From: a virus
DNA: 64,000 nt
IMG/VR virus record: IMGVR_UViG_3300042868_005134
Location: 239,636-303,635 of that record
Direction: 5' to 3' (one strand)
The number at the start of each line of letters is the position of its first letter. Position 1 is the stretch's first letter. The translations under genes were made by a program, and so were the position numbers. The notes beneath the pieces were generated by a model. That model did no database searches. It had not been told where the DNA came from and worked only from the letters and a program-made list of their open reading frames with translations. Below, piece after piece: positions 54,301 through 63,300 of the stretch.

Positions 54301-55194
54301 TATATCTATTTTAAATGTTTGATAGTTATTGGCTCTTCGCAAACCGAGATACTGGGGTGTTGTGAATATAGGAGCACGTACATAGGACACATCGGCAGTG
54401 TACGCACCGGTACCCGCAGCTTCAATGACATTGTCGCTTCTAAAGAAATCATCGCCTACTACAAAAATTCTAAATTTTCGTTTGGCCACACTGTCGCCAT
54501 CTGTAACTGTTGCTATAAATTCGTAATTTCGATTTAGCTTGCGTGGTCTTCCGGTAGGTACACTAAAGTCAAACACAGTTAAATCAAATACGTAAGTGTC
54601 GTATCCGTTAGTACTTCTATAGCCAAAGTCGTAGGCTACATTGTCATACAAGTCTGTGTCGAAAGGACCGTTGCCAGCAGCTAACGGAATAGACAATAAC
54701 GGTTGAACAAAGCCTGTAATTCTTCCGCTTTCTGTTAAAATTAAACCTGGTGGCAACTCTCCCTCGTCGCTGGCAATAAAGAATTTAAGTTGCTGGCCAG
54801 CGGCCGTATCGGTATCTGTGACAACTAATTGAAAATCGATATAACTACTATCTAAAATATAATATGCATCGTTGGCACCGATGGGCAATGCACCAGCAGG
54901 AGTTAACCAATTGGGTTCATCGGACCCAACTACTGTAATTGTAAAAGTTCTATCCGCAAATTCACTACTGCTACTTGCTCTAATAACAAATTTAAATTCT
55001 GTTGTTCTAGGTATTTCGTAAGGTGTTCCTACCAAGTTGCTGCCTTGAATACGCATACCCGGCGGAATCTTTCCTGTTATTTTTTGAAAAGTTATGCCAA
55101 CACTAGAGCTTATAGGCAGTGCTATACTTACTGTTTGTCTTTCATTGATTGTCCCTAAACTGTATCCAGAAGGTTGAGTCCACGTTAATGCCAT
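51385..55194 (-). CDS. Very large Ig-like structural protein (1269 aa)
   Basis: A 1269-residue virion protein made of putative Ig/cadherin-like repeats, marked by recurring GKIPPGMRIQGSNLVGTP, GELPPGLILTESGRITGFVQ and GKLPPGLTLNLDGEVVGKVN phrases at about residues 45, 155 and 510. The C-terminal 250 residues are globular (MLVYAGIETKQAVEYISAMG, TIKYSRSNIDITVDQNNEFY). Such proteins form long tail fibres or base-plate parts. No enzyme motif seen. It is coupled to the 666-residue gene (ATGA). Confidence 0.8.
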   Translation of the reverse strand: MALTWTQPSGYSLGTINERQTVSIALPISSSVGITFQKITGKIPPGMRIQGSNLVGTPYEIPRTTEFKFVIRASSSSEFADRTFTITVVGSDEPNWLTPAGALPIGANDAYYILDSSYIDFQLVVTDTDTAAGQQLKFFIASDEGELPPGLILTESGRITGFVQPLLSIPLAAGNGPFDTDLYDNVAYDFGYRSTNGYDTYVFDLTVFDFSVPTGRPRKLNRNYEFIATVTDGDSVAKRKFRIFVVGDDFFRSDNVIEAAGTGAYTADVSYVRAPIFTTPQYLGLRRANNYQTFKIDIYEGFSDLGPVTYDYSDINALISAICIRETANDNRLGQTAVRIERADGVPQVGYKFSFNGEFTGATEEIYTITDVDVLGGDIYRLTVSPALEVTVTNGSSVFIGTDSVLPTGMIFDQTTGEVFGTVPYQPAITLTYQFTIKAIRFGQGSEQAVSRRVFTVDILGEVESVMNWTSPENLGNIDSGYVSTLSIVASSTFSGSAILYTLEDGKLPPGLTLNLDGEVVGKVNQLTNQIRYRSLWKPSSSYQINTVVKQNNIRGIKSLTRRRNTATVVTSLDHNFVTGDLVEIVSDDLNFNYYDAVSVTIAAIELTGSTLTTSDDVYTNISGVSVAIDGTYTGVASVAVTGGGAGATFTVIKRSSLTGYNSVTTIKMISPGSGYSTGDQIKIVGNLLGGTSPTNDLTFIMSESVKVAFTIPTQKLTPLAPVFTLIKGTSSSIVPFVYNDVPAASTTGSGTGARFKIEKGSNGSTNYTGLVTVILVDPGFGYLPGDRITVSGAHLGGLDVVNDLTFTTSTGLEFWYRINGNSNSNYNGRYFATISNSSTITLNYYATPGTFGSGLISIETSPGVYAGQTLIIPLNYFNYPNKGTSIGMKPASGTTYNLPTFYKCITAHTSSALFSTDLTKWSVYKFPERDKTLTTFDRVGSLNLSLDSDDTTLDRSYTFTIRARDQLGYSAITRTFTLTVNTPNNTYYSNLTAKPFLKLNQRSIFRDFITDGEVFDQSVIYRPSDPYFGIQTDLKMLVYAGIETKQAVEYISAMGRNHKTKRFTFGELKKAVAKIPGTNTIVYEIIYVEMLDPLEKGKDHLPSTIKYSRSNIDITVDQNNEFYIGPDFNKDTAFWHRPIPFNVTLDRNDVFAGDPGTGIRFPSSISLWRYRIQNMENTATERNYLPLWMRSIQLGKTTEINYVAAVPLCYCKPGGADTVLLNIENYIKTTTFDFKNLDYTIDRYTIDSVTGEYTDKYLVFRNDRTTIT
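51422..51429 (-). promoter_or_regulatory. Late-type promoter box GATAAATA
   Basis: Minus-strand GATAAATA inside the 3' end of the 1269-residue gene, about 34 nt before the ATG of the 666-residue fibre gene at 51388. Confidence 0.5.
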
Positions 55195-55238
55195 TTCAGC
55201 TCCGTTTTATGTATTTAACCAAAAAACAGAACTTATGT

Positions 55239-57863
55239 TTAACCAAATCTAAAAATTCTAGGTCTGGGCCAGGCCATACCGGAGGATGGTCGTACACCTT
55301 GCGATAGTTTAGGCACTGTTTGCCCTTCTGTAGGACGTTCTTTTTTATAATATAAGTATAGATTAGGTGCTCCTTGAAGATCCCTAATATCAGTTGGGCC
55401 GCCAGTGGTTGCGCTTACCTGTCCTTGTTTTGCGACGCCTGTAATATAGGCCTTTGCTTGAACTTGATTCCAATGCGGGTTTTGTTCTAAAACACAAGCC
55501 AGCACCCCACACACATTAGGGCTTGCCATACTGGTTCCACTAATTTTACCCAGTAGGTATGAGCCATTTCTGCTATCGCCTATACCACTTAGATACGCAC
55601 TGATAATATTAGTACCTGGTGCCCAAATGTCCACACCAGGGCCACAATCACTATAATAACTCTTTTGGTCACTGCTGTTTACATCTATTGCTCCCACACA
55701 TATATTTGGGATAGCAGTATCGTTGGCAGTGGGGCTGGTGCCGCGCATATAGTAATAGGGATTAGCAACACTGGCTGGATATCTACTGGCCATTTCAAAT
55801 GTGTTGTCCCAATCTAAACCACCTGGTACATCATGTTTCCATAATCCGTTGCCAGCTGCCCCTACCATGATAACACCTTCTGCTATAGCATCTACTATGT
55901 CGGCATCACATCCTGGTACACGAGAAGGAATACGTTGCCCCGATATAAATCCCCAACCGTTCAATTGTTCTGTGGTAAATCCACCACCCACAGTTTTTCT
56001 AGCATTGGCACCCAACTGAAGATCAATTTGACTGGGTGTTGCTTCGTAAAAAACAAATTCGTTAACCATGTTTGGACTACCAACAGTGCCACCAGTTGAA
56101 GCTGTACCTTCAAGTCTTACTCTGTATGTTCTATTGGGCGAAGTACCTTCGACACCGTAATAAATTCTTTGTACACTATTGTCGGCACACGACCACATAA
56201 TCTTTGGAAGATTTGGACTTGCTGGACCAAGGCCAGCATATAAAGTTGAGCCACTGCCGAATGTAACATAATGATTAGTGCTAACATAGATAGTGCTATA
56301 TGTGTTACCTAAAAATGTAATACTGAACGGCAACACCAACGTCCAGTAGCCATCATCATTATTTCCGCTAGTTGGTGTAGTACTGCTGGCTAAAGAAGCT
56401 GCATCTAATAAGCTATTAGTTATTTCTGTAACAGTTGCCGCAGAACCAGTTGACGTAGTGTTTACCAACAAACTCATGGCAACGGCAATAGTGGGAGTTT
56501 CTGCGTTAGCTAGATCTAGTGTTGTATCAAATATAATGGTATATACGTCAGTTTCCGCTAAACTAAAATCTTCTCTAATATCAGTTTCTACTGCTATGTC
56601 AGTGAACGGACCTTGGGTGAAGGTATCAACTACACTGTTATCAGATTTTTTAATAGTAATGCTGCTTGTTAAACTAACTGTGCCACTAAAACATTCAGAA
56701 GCAACATTGTTTATTAAACTGATATCTGCAGGTCCTTGAACTGTAACAGAATAGCTGGAATCGGGCTCACTAAACGTAGTTAAGTAAGTTTGCTGTCCTT
56801 CTTGCGACCAACTAACAGGTTTAGTTAAAATGCTGCCTCCAGGGGGCGTATACGGGCCTGTAGTTGTAATTCTATTTCCAAAATTTTCAAATCCCAATAA
56901 CACAGCCAATCTTTCATTAGAGTTACAAACGCCGCTATATCCAGTATAGGTAGTAGCACCACTTGGCGTATATCTTGATCCCCTGTAGGTAACTGCTGTA
57001 ATATCAGTCATACTCCATTCGCTGGGGAAAATACTTTCTCCCCAACTGTTGTTACATATAGTTGGATTACGTCTTCCAGTTGCTGGATTTACGCTTTTAG
57101 CTTTGTGAAATTCTTTTATGTAACCGAATACGTAACTAAAGTCTCCGCTATCACCTGCATCATAATAAATGTTATAGATGTTGGAGTCTCTTGCCCATCC
57201 TTGAGTATTACCAGCAACTGTGCCGCTTACGTGTACACTATGACTGTGCGTGGCATTACTGTATGTTCCAGGAGCTGTTCCTCTCACAGCAAGATTGTGT
57301 TGAAACCAATTGTAGTTCAACATTCGTGAGCCGCCAGTACCGTTGGCGTTAACAGCATATTCTGGATGTGCGCTATCTGGATTACCAGCGTCTACAATAA
57401 CTACATCTACATTTTTTCCTGTTGATGTTATTTGTACTGTGGCTGTTTGGTTGGCAGTCCCGTCACTGCCCCAGCCTGATCTATTAGCGCCTTCTGTACA
57501 GCGTAACAGTGCCCAATTCAACATGTTACTAGATGTAGTTCCTGATTTATTCCAAAAACTACTAGTCTGTGTTGTGGTGGCAAATGTGCCAGGCTTCATG
57601 CCTAGATATCTAGAATGTATTGACACACTTTCAACTCTAAAATCTTGTTTTAGGTCTAATGCTTCCCATTCGGTTAGCATATAGTGTGTGCTTCTGCTAA
57701 ACGGTTTTTGATCTACGCAAGAAACTGCACGCTCAGGCGCTGCACTTCCTTCGAATCTACCATAGTCTGCCATCTCGGCATAAAATGAATCAAGATCATC
57801 GCTACTTTTCAAAGTAACAATATACTCTTTTGTTTCTGTATATTTTTTAATAGAGTCTGTCAT
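55239..57863 (-). CDS. Subtilisin-like serine protease, virion-associated (copy 1)
   Basis: An 874-residue S8-family protein. Residues 1-90 resemble an inhibitor-I9 prodomain (EYIVTLKSSDDLDSFYAEMA). The catalytic triad can be placed at Asp158 (VDVVIVDAG), His208 (SHSVHVSGTVAG) and Ser778 (SGTSMASPNVCG), with a long beta-rich insertion (about 310-650) carrying Ser/Thr-rich and NDDGYWTLVLPFSITFLG segments. The C-terminal RPSSGMAWPRPRIFRFG is shared with copy 2. It sits in the tail-fibre block, so it may process tail proteins or attack host-surface proteins. No signal peptide. Confidence 0.88.
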   Translation of the reverse strand: MTDSIKKYTETKEYIVTLKSSDDLDSFYAEMADYGRFEGSAAPERAVSCVDQKPFSRSTHYMLTEWEALDLKQDFRVESVSIHSRYLGMKPGTFATTTQTSSFWNKSGTTSSNMLNWALLRCTEGANRSGWGSDGTANQTATVQITSTGKNVDVVIVDAGNPDSAHPEYAVNANGTGGSRMLNYNWFQHNLAVRGTAPGTYSNATHSHSVHVSGTVAGNTQGWARDSNIYNIYYDAGDSGDFSYVFGYIKEFHKAKSVNPATGRRNPTICNNSWGESIFPSEWSMTDITAVTYRGSRYTPSGATTYTGYSGVCNSNERLAVLLGFENFGNRITTTGPYTPPGGSILTKPVSWSQEGQQTYLTTFSEPDSSYSVTVQGPADISLINNVASECFSGTVSLTSSITIKKSDNSVVDTFTQGPFTDIAVETDIREDFSLAETDVYTIIFDTTLDLANAETPTIAVAMSLLVNTTSTGSAATVTEITNSLLDAASLASSTTPTSGNNDDGYWTLVLPFSITFLGNTYSTIYVSTNHYVTFGSGSTLYAGLGPASPNLPKIMWSCADNSVQRIYYGVEGTSPNRTYRVRLEGTASTGGTVGSPNMVNEFVFYEATPSQIDLQLGANARKTVGGGFTTEQLNGWGFISGQRIPSRVPGCDADIVDAIAEGVIMVGAAGNGLWKHDVPGGLDWDNTFEMASRYPASVANPYYYMRGTSPTANDTAIPNICVGAIDVNSSDQKSYYSDCGPGVDIWAPGTNIISAYLSGIGDSRNGSYLLGKISGTSMASPNVCGVLACVLEQNPHWNQVQAKAYITGVAKQGQVSATTGGPTDIRDLQGAPNLYLYYKKERPTEGQTVPKLSQGVRPSSGMAWPRPRIFRFG

Positions 57864-57868
57864 GGCGT

Positions 57869-60163
57869 TTAAGATTTGTAAATTTTAATTCTCGGAAACA
57901 CCATGCCACTAGCAGGTCTGGGTTTACAATTAATTTTAGGAAATGTATTACCTGATGTAGCACGTTCCACCTTATGAAAAAGTATTCGATTGTTTCCGCC
58001 TTGTAAACTATTAGAATCTGTGAACCCGCCACCACTGTCTGCCATCTTTCCACTTTGAGCATAACCTGTAATATAATTTTTAGCATCTGCTTGGTTCATT
58101 CGAGGATATGTTTCTAATGCCACCGCTAGCACTCCAGCAACTTGCGCCGCGGCCATGCTAGTACCATTATACTTTTGATAATTGTCTCCACCCTCAACTA
58201 CAATTCCTGCAGTATTTCCGCCGCTTCCTCCGGTGCCATCGTATACACTACTGATAACATTTTTTCCGGCAGCATATAAATCTACTCGAGGTCCAGTATT
58301 ACTTGCTTGTGTTTTATTTTCGTTGCTGGTACTATCCAATGCTCCCACTATAATTATATCAGTACTGGCCGCGTTAGGACTAGAACCTCTATGATAGTAA
58401 ATGGCTTCTCCGTTGTCTAAATAATAATTATTGTAATCTAGACCAGACGGTGTATCTAATTTAAAACTGCCATTACCTGCCGAACCTACAAAAACTATAC
58501 CATCGTTTATACAGTCAACCACATCAGCATCCATGCTGGCATCTCTATAAGGTGCAGCATCGCCACCTTGCATAATACCATATTGTTCTAATTGCGCCGG
58601 TGAAAACTCTCCACGGAACGCAGCATTTTGATCCACGTGTACATCAATTTGATTAGGTGTTGCTTCGTAAAATGTCATTTCCCACAACATGGTAGGACTG
58701 CCTAATACTCCTCCATTTGCTCCATCGTGTCCTTCGAATCTGATTACGAATGTTCTGCTTCCACTGGTACCCTTGGTGCCGTACCATAGTCGTTGGCAGC
58801 TTCTATCTCCACCACTAATGATTATTTTTCTTGTAGTGGGCCTATTTGCACCTGGGTCAACTTTGTAGCAATCAGACGCTGGGTTGCCGCCAAAAGTAAC
58901 AAAACTATTAGAACTCACATGAACATTTTGACTACTGCCAGTTTGGCTTGGCCCATAGTTATTAGTACCACTATTACTAAAATATGTAATATCGAAAGGC
59001 AACGGCAATGCCCAATAGGCATCGTCATAGATATCCACACCATTCGCATCACTGCCAGTGGGCACACCTGCGTTGGTTAGTCCACTAGTTCCTTGCATAT
59101 TTTTAGTTATGCTGACAACACTAGCGGCAGTAGCGCTAGTGTTAGTTATTCTGTTGCCGCCATTGGATAAATTAGCCAGTGTTGATGCTCTGGCAGAGGC
59201 AGTACATACTCCGCTGTAACCTGTATCTAAAGGGGTATTTCCTAAACCGTCAGGTGTTACAAACGAACCCCTGTAATAAATTTTACTAATAATTGAATCA
59301 TTACCGCCGGTGAACGTATTACGCACAGTTGGACTAATGCCAAGGCCCCAGCTGTTGTTAACTATGGTTGGGTTACGTCTTCCAGTTGTTGTATTTACAC
59401 TTTTAGCATTATGGAATGCTCTTATATAATCAAATATATAATCTGAAGGCGTGTACAATCCTGGATCTAAATTTCCTTGATCGTGCCTAAAATTGTATAT
59501 GTCAGCATCTCTAGCCCAACCTTGTGTATCACCACCTATAATACCTGCAACGTGTGTTGCGTGATTGTTTGTTCCTGCGTATCCGTCACCGGGTACAGTT
59601 TCGTAATAGTTGTAGGTAGCATCAGGATTTGCACTCCATACACTTAAATTATGATTGGCAAACCAATCATACTGTTGTGCTCGGCCGACAAACTCGCCGT
59701 GACTGGGATCGATAATCTGATCCACTACAACAACATCTACGTTTTTTCCTGTACCTGATGTCACAGCGGTAGCAGTTTCGTCGCCTTGTGATCCTTCTGA
59801 ACCCCAGCCAACAATATTGTTGGCAATAGTGGATCTGTACAATCCCCAATTTCGATTGCCTATAGCGATAGTTTCACTTCTACTCCAAGTGGCAGTTTGA
59901 CTTGAATGTAGTACAGCCTTGGCGCCCATTAACTTCGACTTTAAGGTCACTGCTTCAACTCTTGGATCATTGCGTAGTTGATCAGCTTCGTCTACTGACA
60001 AACGATAATGTGTATTTCTACTAATGGGTCGTCGATTCACACACTCCGCTATTCTTGAAGGGACATTGTTGGTAGTCCCTTCAGTTTCCATCTCAGAATA
60101 AAATTGTTCTAGGTCATCTTTATTTCTGAGCGTTACAATAAACTCTCTGAAAATTGCTGGCAT
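57869..60163 (-). CDS. Subtilisin-like serine protease, virion-associated (copy 2)
   Basis: A 764-residue S8 protein paralogous to copy 1, with the same I9-like start (REFIVTLRNKDDLEQFYSEM), triad Asp148 (VDVVVVDQI), His201 (NNHATHVAGIIGG) and Ser669 (NGTSMAAAQVAGVLA), and end (RPASGMVFPRIKIYKS). The central insertion is shorter than in copy 1. Tandem duplication followed by divergence is likely. Both retain catalytic residues. Substrate unknown; neighbours are tail fibres. Confidence 0.88.
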   Translation of the reverse strand: MPAIFREFIVTLRNKDDLEQFYSEMETEGTTNNVPSRIAECVNRRPISRNTHYRLSVDEADQLRNDPRVEAVTLKSKLMGAKAVLHSSQTATWSRSETIAIGNRNWGLYRSTIANNIVGWGSEGSQGDETATAVTSGTGKNVDVVVVDQIIDPSHGEFVGRAQQYDWFANHNLSVWSANPDATYNYYETVPGDGYAGTNNHATHVAGIIGGDTQGWARDADIYNFRHDQGNLDPGLYTPSDYIFDYIRAFHNAKSVNTTTGRRNPTIVNNSWGLGISPTVRNTFTGGNDSIISKIYYRGSFVTPDGLGNTPLDTGYSGVCTASARASTLANLSNGGNRITNTSATAASVVSITKNMQGTSGLTNAGVPTGSDANGVDIYDDAYWALPLPFDITYFSNSGTNNYGPSQTGSSQNVHVSSNSFVTFGGNPASDCYKVDPGANRPTTRKIIISGGDRSCQRLWYGTKGTSGSRTFVIRFEGHDGANGGVLGSPTMLWEMTFYEATPNQIDVHVDQNAAFRGEFSPAQLEQYGIMQGGDAAPYRDASMDADVVDCINDGIVFVGSAGNGSFKLDTPSGLDYNNYYLDNGEAIYYHRGSSPNAASTDIIIVGALDSTSNENKTQASNTGPRVDLYAAGKNVISSVYDGTGGSGGNTAGIVVEGGDNYQKYNGTSMAAAQVAGVLAVALETYPRMNQADAKNYITGYAQSGKMADSGGGFTDSNSLQGGNNRILFHKVERATSGNTFPKINCKPRPASGMVFPRIKIYKS

Positions 60164-60164
60164 A

Positions 60165-63100
60165 TCATGCTTCTAGTTGTAGTACAGTTAATGTAACTGT
60201 GATAGTTCTAGTAGTTCCACTCTTATTTGTTACAGCAATTGGAATACTAGCTAGTGGAGTTCCTTCGTTGTTAAAGCCTATTGTTCCAGGGCTAATTAAC
60301 ACTGTTTGGGCTGCACTAGTAGTAATAACTTCGGCAATAACTCCACTACCTGGTGTTGGATCAACACCTTCAGCTCTACTAGAATCAGCACTTCTACTGG
60401 CTGTATCGGTATAAATTCTCACCCATGCTGGTTGATCTACTAATATTTTAAGTAGAGCATAAGATTTATGTCCTGTGACGGCAACGTTGCCAGTGGCTGC
60501 ATCAGCTAGAGAAGCAGTTGTTCCAATTACATCGGCGCGAGTGGCCATGCTGCCACCTCCGCCACTGCTGGCAATGGTAATAGTGTTAGCGTCTGTGCGT
60601 GTTACTGTGACATTGGTACCTGCAGCTATGGTTAAGTTGTCTGTACTGGTATCTGAACCTGTGAGTCTTATGTTTGCACCACCTGATACTGTTTCAGCGC
60701 TGATGCCATAAGTCACGCCACCGCCTGATACTGTGCCTGGTTCCCAATTGCTGCGCACACTGTTCCATACCAATGCCTGACCGTTAGACGGAGCGGCCGT
60801 AGAAGTGTCAACATCACTCAGTGCGTTGATACTAGTGGCTGAATATGCTGCTGGCACATCGCTGGCATTGGCTAATGCGTTCCATGTGGTGCTATGTGCA
60901 AAATACATTTTGCCATCTGCGTGACTGTGCGCAATAGCACCGTGATAGGTAGTAGCATTAGGGAAGGCTGTTTGATCAGCATAGTAAAATGGTATCACTG
61001 ATCCTACACCTGGTGCTGTGATTGCTCCAGTATCACTCACTGTGACCAAACTGGTCTGACTTAATTTTCCAGTTGTTCCATCAAATCTCACTAGAGCATT
61101 GTCTGTGGCACTGGCTGGACCCACCATGTCACCGGCCGATGCTGTGCCTGGCAACCATTTGCTACCAGCAGAATTCCAAACAAGTGTCTGACCATTTGTG
61201 GGCGCACTGGTAGTTGTGTCAACGTCGCTTAGAGCATCGATACTGGTCGAAGCGTAGGCTGCAGGTATACTAGGAGTTCCGCTAAGGTCGCTGTATGCTC
61301 CTGTAGTTGCCACTGTTGACAATGTAGGAGTTCCGCTAAGATCAGCGTATGCGCCACTAGTAGCCACAGTTGACACTGTAGTCCACTCTGTATTATAATC
61401 GGTGCCATCTATTTTCGATAATACTTGACCAACTGTTCCGCCTGTAGGTACACCTTGGCCGTTAGTACCTGCCGGTCCTTGGAACACTCCAAGATCAACC
61501 CATGCAGAACCACTATAGCTCCATAAGTGAGTTGGGCTTGGACTTAATACAACATACGCATCACCTAACGTCATTCCTGTTAACGCTAGTAGTGCAGTAT
61601 TATCTGCAACTGTTCCTTTAATTACAATACTGCCAATTGGTGCGCCGTTCACTGTAGAACCGCCAGGCAAGTTAATTGTTGTTCCCACCGCAGTAATTAA
61701 TCCGCCGCCACTACCACCACTACTACCAATTCTTAAACCATTACTAGTTCCATCAATTGCGACTGTATTAAAAAATCGAGCTGTACGATCTGAATTTAAT
61801 CGTAATACTTCTTGCATTGTACCAGATGAACTAGCTACTTGTAATTTTAATACACCGGGGATTATTCCTGTAGAAATGGTTCCTGTAGCTTCCGCTTTAA
61901 TTTGCGCAATTCTTACATCGAAATTATATGCGGTAACAGTGCCGGCTCCTGCTTCGGAAGTAATATCAGGGCCAGGTGAAGTAACAGTAAAGCTAGTAGA
62001 ACTAGGTACAGTTAATGTTGTAATGTTAATTAAGTTAACACTTGAGTTAGTTGTGCATACAATAGTAACAGCCCAACTAGTTGGTCCTAGACTACTAGTC
62101 GTCATGCCATGTGACCCGCTAGTGGTAACAGTTAGTATACCAGCTGTTCTGGAAATATTAGTGATAGTTGATGTTGGAGCATATCCGTCAAATCCTGACC
62201 ATCTGATAGAATATATATTATCTCCAGTTAACATAGGAGTTGGTGTTCCATCAACTGAACTAATTCTTTGTAATACTAATCCTGGAAGAGTAGATGCACT
62301 TGGACTATACGATCTAAGAGTTAAAACTGGTGTGCCGCCTGCGACTGGAGCACCGTTATCTGTAACAATTAACGAACTTCTACCTTGCCCAGGCGCACCA
62401 CCAATACTAATACTTGATCCTGACAATCTAATGCTTGGCCCAACTAAATCGAGTTGCGAAGAAGCTGATACAGTAATACCGTTAGTATTTGGGGTAACAC
62501 TACCTTTACCCACACCTAACACTTTATAATTGACACGACCTTCTACATATAGTGAGCTACCAGCAGCATCGTATGTTAAGAATCCGTTAGAACCCTTAAC
62601 CGTAGTTCCTGGAATTTCGTAAAATGCTAAATCTAGCCCAAGACCTGATTGAACACGGCCGCTGGTGGAATTTATAGTAATAGTCCCGGCATCAGTTCTT
62701 TCAACAGAAATATCAGTGCCACTAGCCAACTTAACATCGTCTGTGCTAGAATTACTTCCTGTTAAGCGTAAGTTGGCGCCGCCAGTTGCTGTTTCTGAAC
62801 TTATAGCATAAGTTGTATCAACAACATCATTTGTAATTAAGATAGTACTAGCGTCTGTTCGAGATACGGTAATACCAGTTCCGCTGTCAATTTTAACATC
62901 GTCTGTCACCATGTCACTGCCAGTTAAACGTAAGTTGGCGCCGCCAGTTGCTGTTTCTGCACCTACACTATATGTTGTGCCTCCACCACCTGCATCAGCT
63001 GCCGGCGCCCATGCTGAACCGTTCCATTTTAGAACTTGTCCTGAGCTTGGAGTGTCGCTTGTTACATCCGCTAGATCTGCTAGGTTAACGGGAATAGTTC

Positions 63101-63260
63101 CCACAGCATAGCTTAAACTAGTCCACGGAGTAGTGCCGTTACCAATTTTAAATCTACCGGTATTTGTTTCAAATCCTGGTTCGCCTGCTGCTAAGACAAC
63201 AGTACCTGATGCTGTCCACTCTAAAGCAGTTCCTTTTCTCAATATAATTTGTTGGGGCAT
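60165..63260 (-). CDS. Tail fibre protein with internal repeats (1031 aa)
   Basis: A 1031-residue fibre. The N-terminus (QQIILRKGTALEWTASGTVV, LAAGEPGFETNTGRFKIGNG, TTPWTSLSY) is a common phage fibre module. Four units of the type ETATGGANLRLTGSD...TDDVKI...RTDA follow at about 95-185 and again near residue 880. Several DALSDVDT-x-GQ-LVWNS and LSGTPTLSTVATTGAYSDLS repeats occupy about 650-880. Likely a receptor-binding or decoration fibre. A late-type box lies about 25 nt upstream. Confidence 0.85.
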   Translation of the reverse strand: MPQQIILRKGTALEWTASGTVVLAAGEPGFETNTGRFKIGNGTTPWTSLSYAVGTIPVNLADLADVTSDTPSSGQVLKWNGSAWAPAADAGGGGTTYSVGAETATGGANLRLTGSDMVTDDVKIDSGTGITVSRTDASTILITNDVVDTTYAISSETATGGANLRLTGSNSSTDDVKLASGTDISVERTDAGTITINSTSGRVQSGLGLDLAFYEIPGTTVKGSNGFLTYDAAGSSLYVEGRVNYKVLGVGKGSVTPNTNGITVSASSQLDLVGPSIRLSGSSISIGGAPGQGRSSLIVTDNGAPVAGGTPVLTLRSYSPSASTLPGLVLQRISSVDGTPTPMLTGDNIYSIRWSGFDGYAPTSTITNISRTAGILTVTTSGSHGMTTSSLGPTSWAVTIVCTTNSSVNLINITTLTVPSSTSFTVTSPGPDITSEAGAGTVTAYNFDVRIAQIKAEATGTISTGIIPGVLKLQVASSSGTMQEVLRLNSDRTARFFNTVAIDGTSNGLRIGSSGGSGGGLITAVGTTINLPGGSTVNGAPIGSIVIKGTVADNTALLALTGMTLGDAYVVLSPSPTHLWSYSGSAWVDLGVFQGPAGTNGQGVPTGGTVGQVLSKIDGTDYNTEWTTVSTVATSGAYADLSGTPTLSTVATTGAYSDLSGTPSIPAAYASTSIDALSDVDTTTSAPTNGQTLVWNSAGSKWLPGTASAGDMVGPASATDNALVRFDGTTGKLSQTSLVTVSDTGAITAPGVGSVIPFYYADQTAFPNATTYHGAIAHSHADGKMYFAHSTTWNALANASDVPAAYSATSINALSDVDTSTAAPSNGQALVWNSVRSNWEPGTVSGGGVTYGISAETVSGGANIRLTGSDTSTDNLTIAAGTNVTVTRTDANTITIASSGGGGSMATRADVIGTTASLADAATGNVAVTGHKSYALLKILVDQPAWVRIYTDTASRSADSSRAEGVDPTPGSGVIAEVITTSAAQTVLISPGTIGFNNEGTPLASIPIAVTNKSGTTRTITVTLTVLQLEA
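62761..62959 (-). repeat. Near-identical 37-nt repeat in the fibre gene
   Basis: A 37-nt segment at 62761-62797 recurs at 62923-62959 with one difference (162 nt apart, 54 codons). It encodes the ETATGGANLRLTG unit. The two are much more alike in DNA than the other copies, indicating recent duplication or gene conversion. Confidence 0.8.
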
Positions 63261-63282
63261 GTTAAAAATCCTCTATCGTTGT

Positions 63283-63290
63283 TATTTATG
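63283..63290 (-). promoter_or_regulatory. Late-type promoter box CATAAATA
   Basis: Minus-strand CATAAATA about 22 nt upstream of the fibre ATG at 63260, in the short gap to the next gene, which also contains an AGAGGA site. Confidence 0.5.
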
Positions 63291-63300
63291 CGTTTTTGAG

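Noticed and set aside
61876-62529. A 217-codon open frame on the plus strand
   Set aside because: It is antisense to the repetitive fibre gene; its Val/Leu/Pro-rich composition is what the reverse complement of a Thr/Ser/Gly-rich gene gives.
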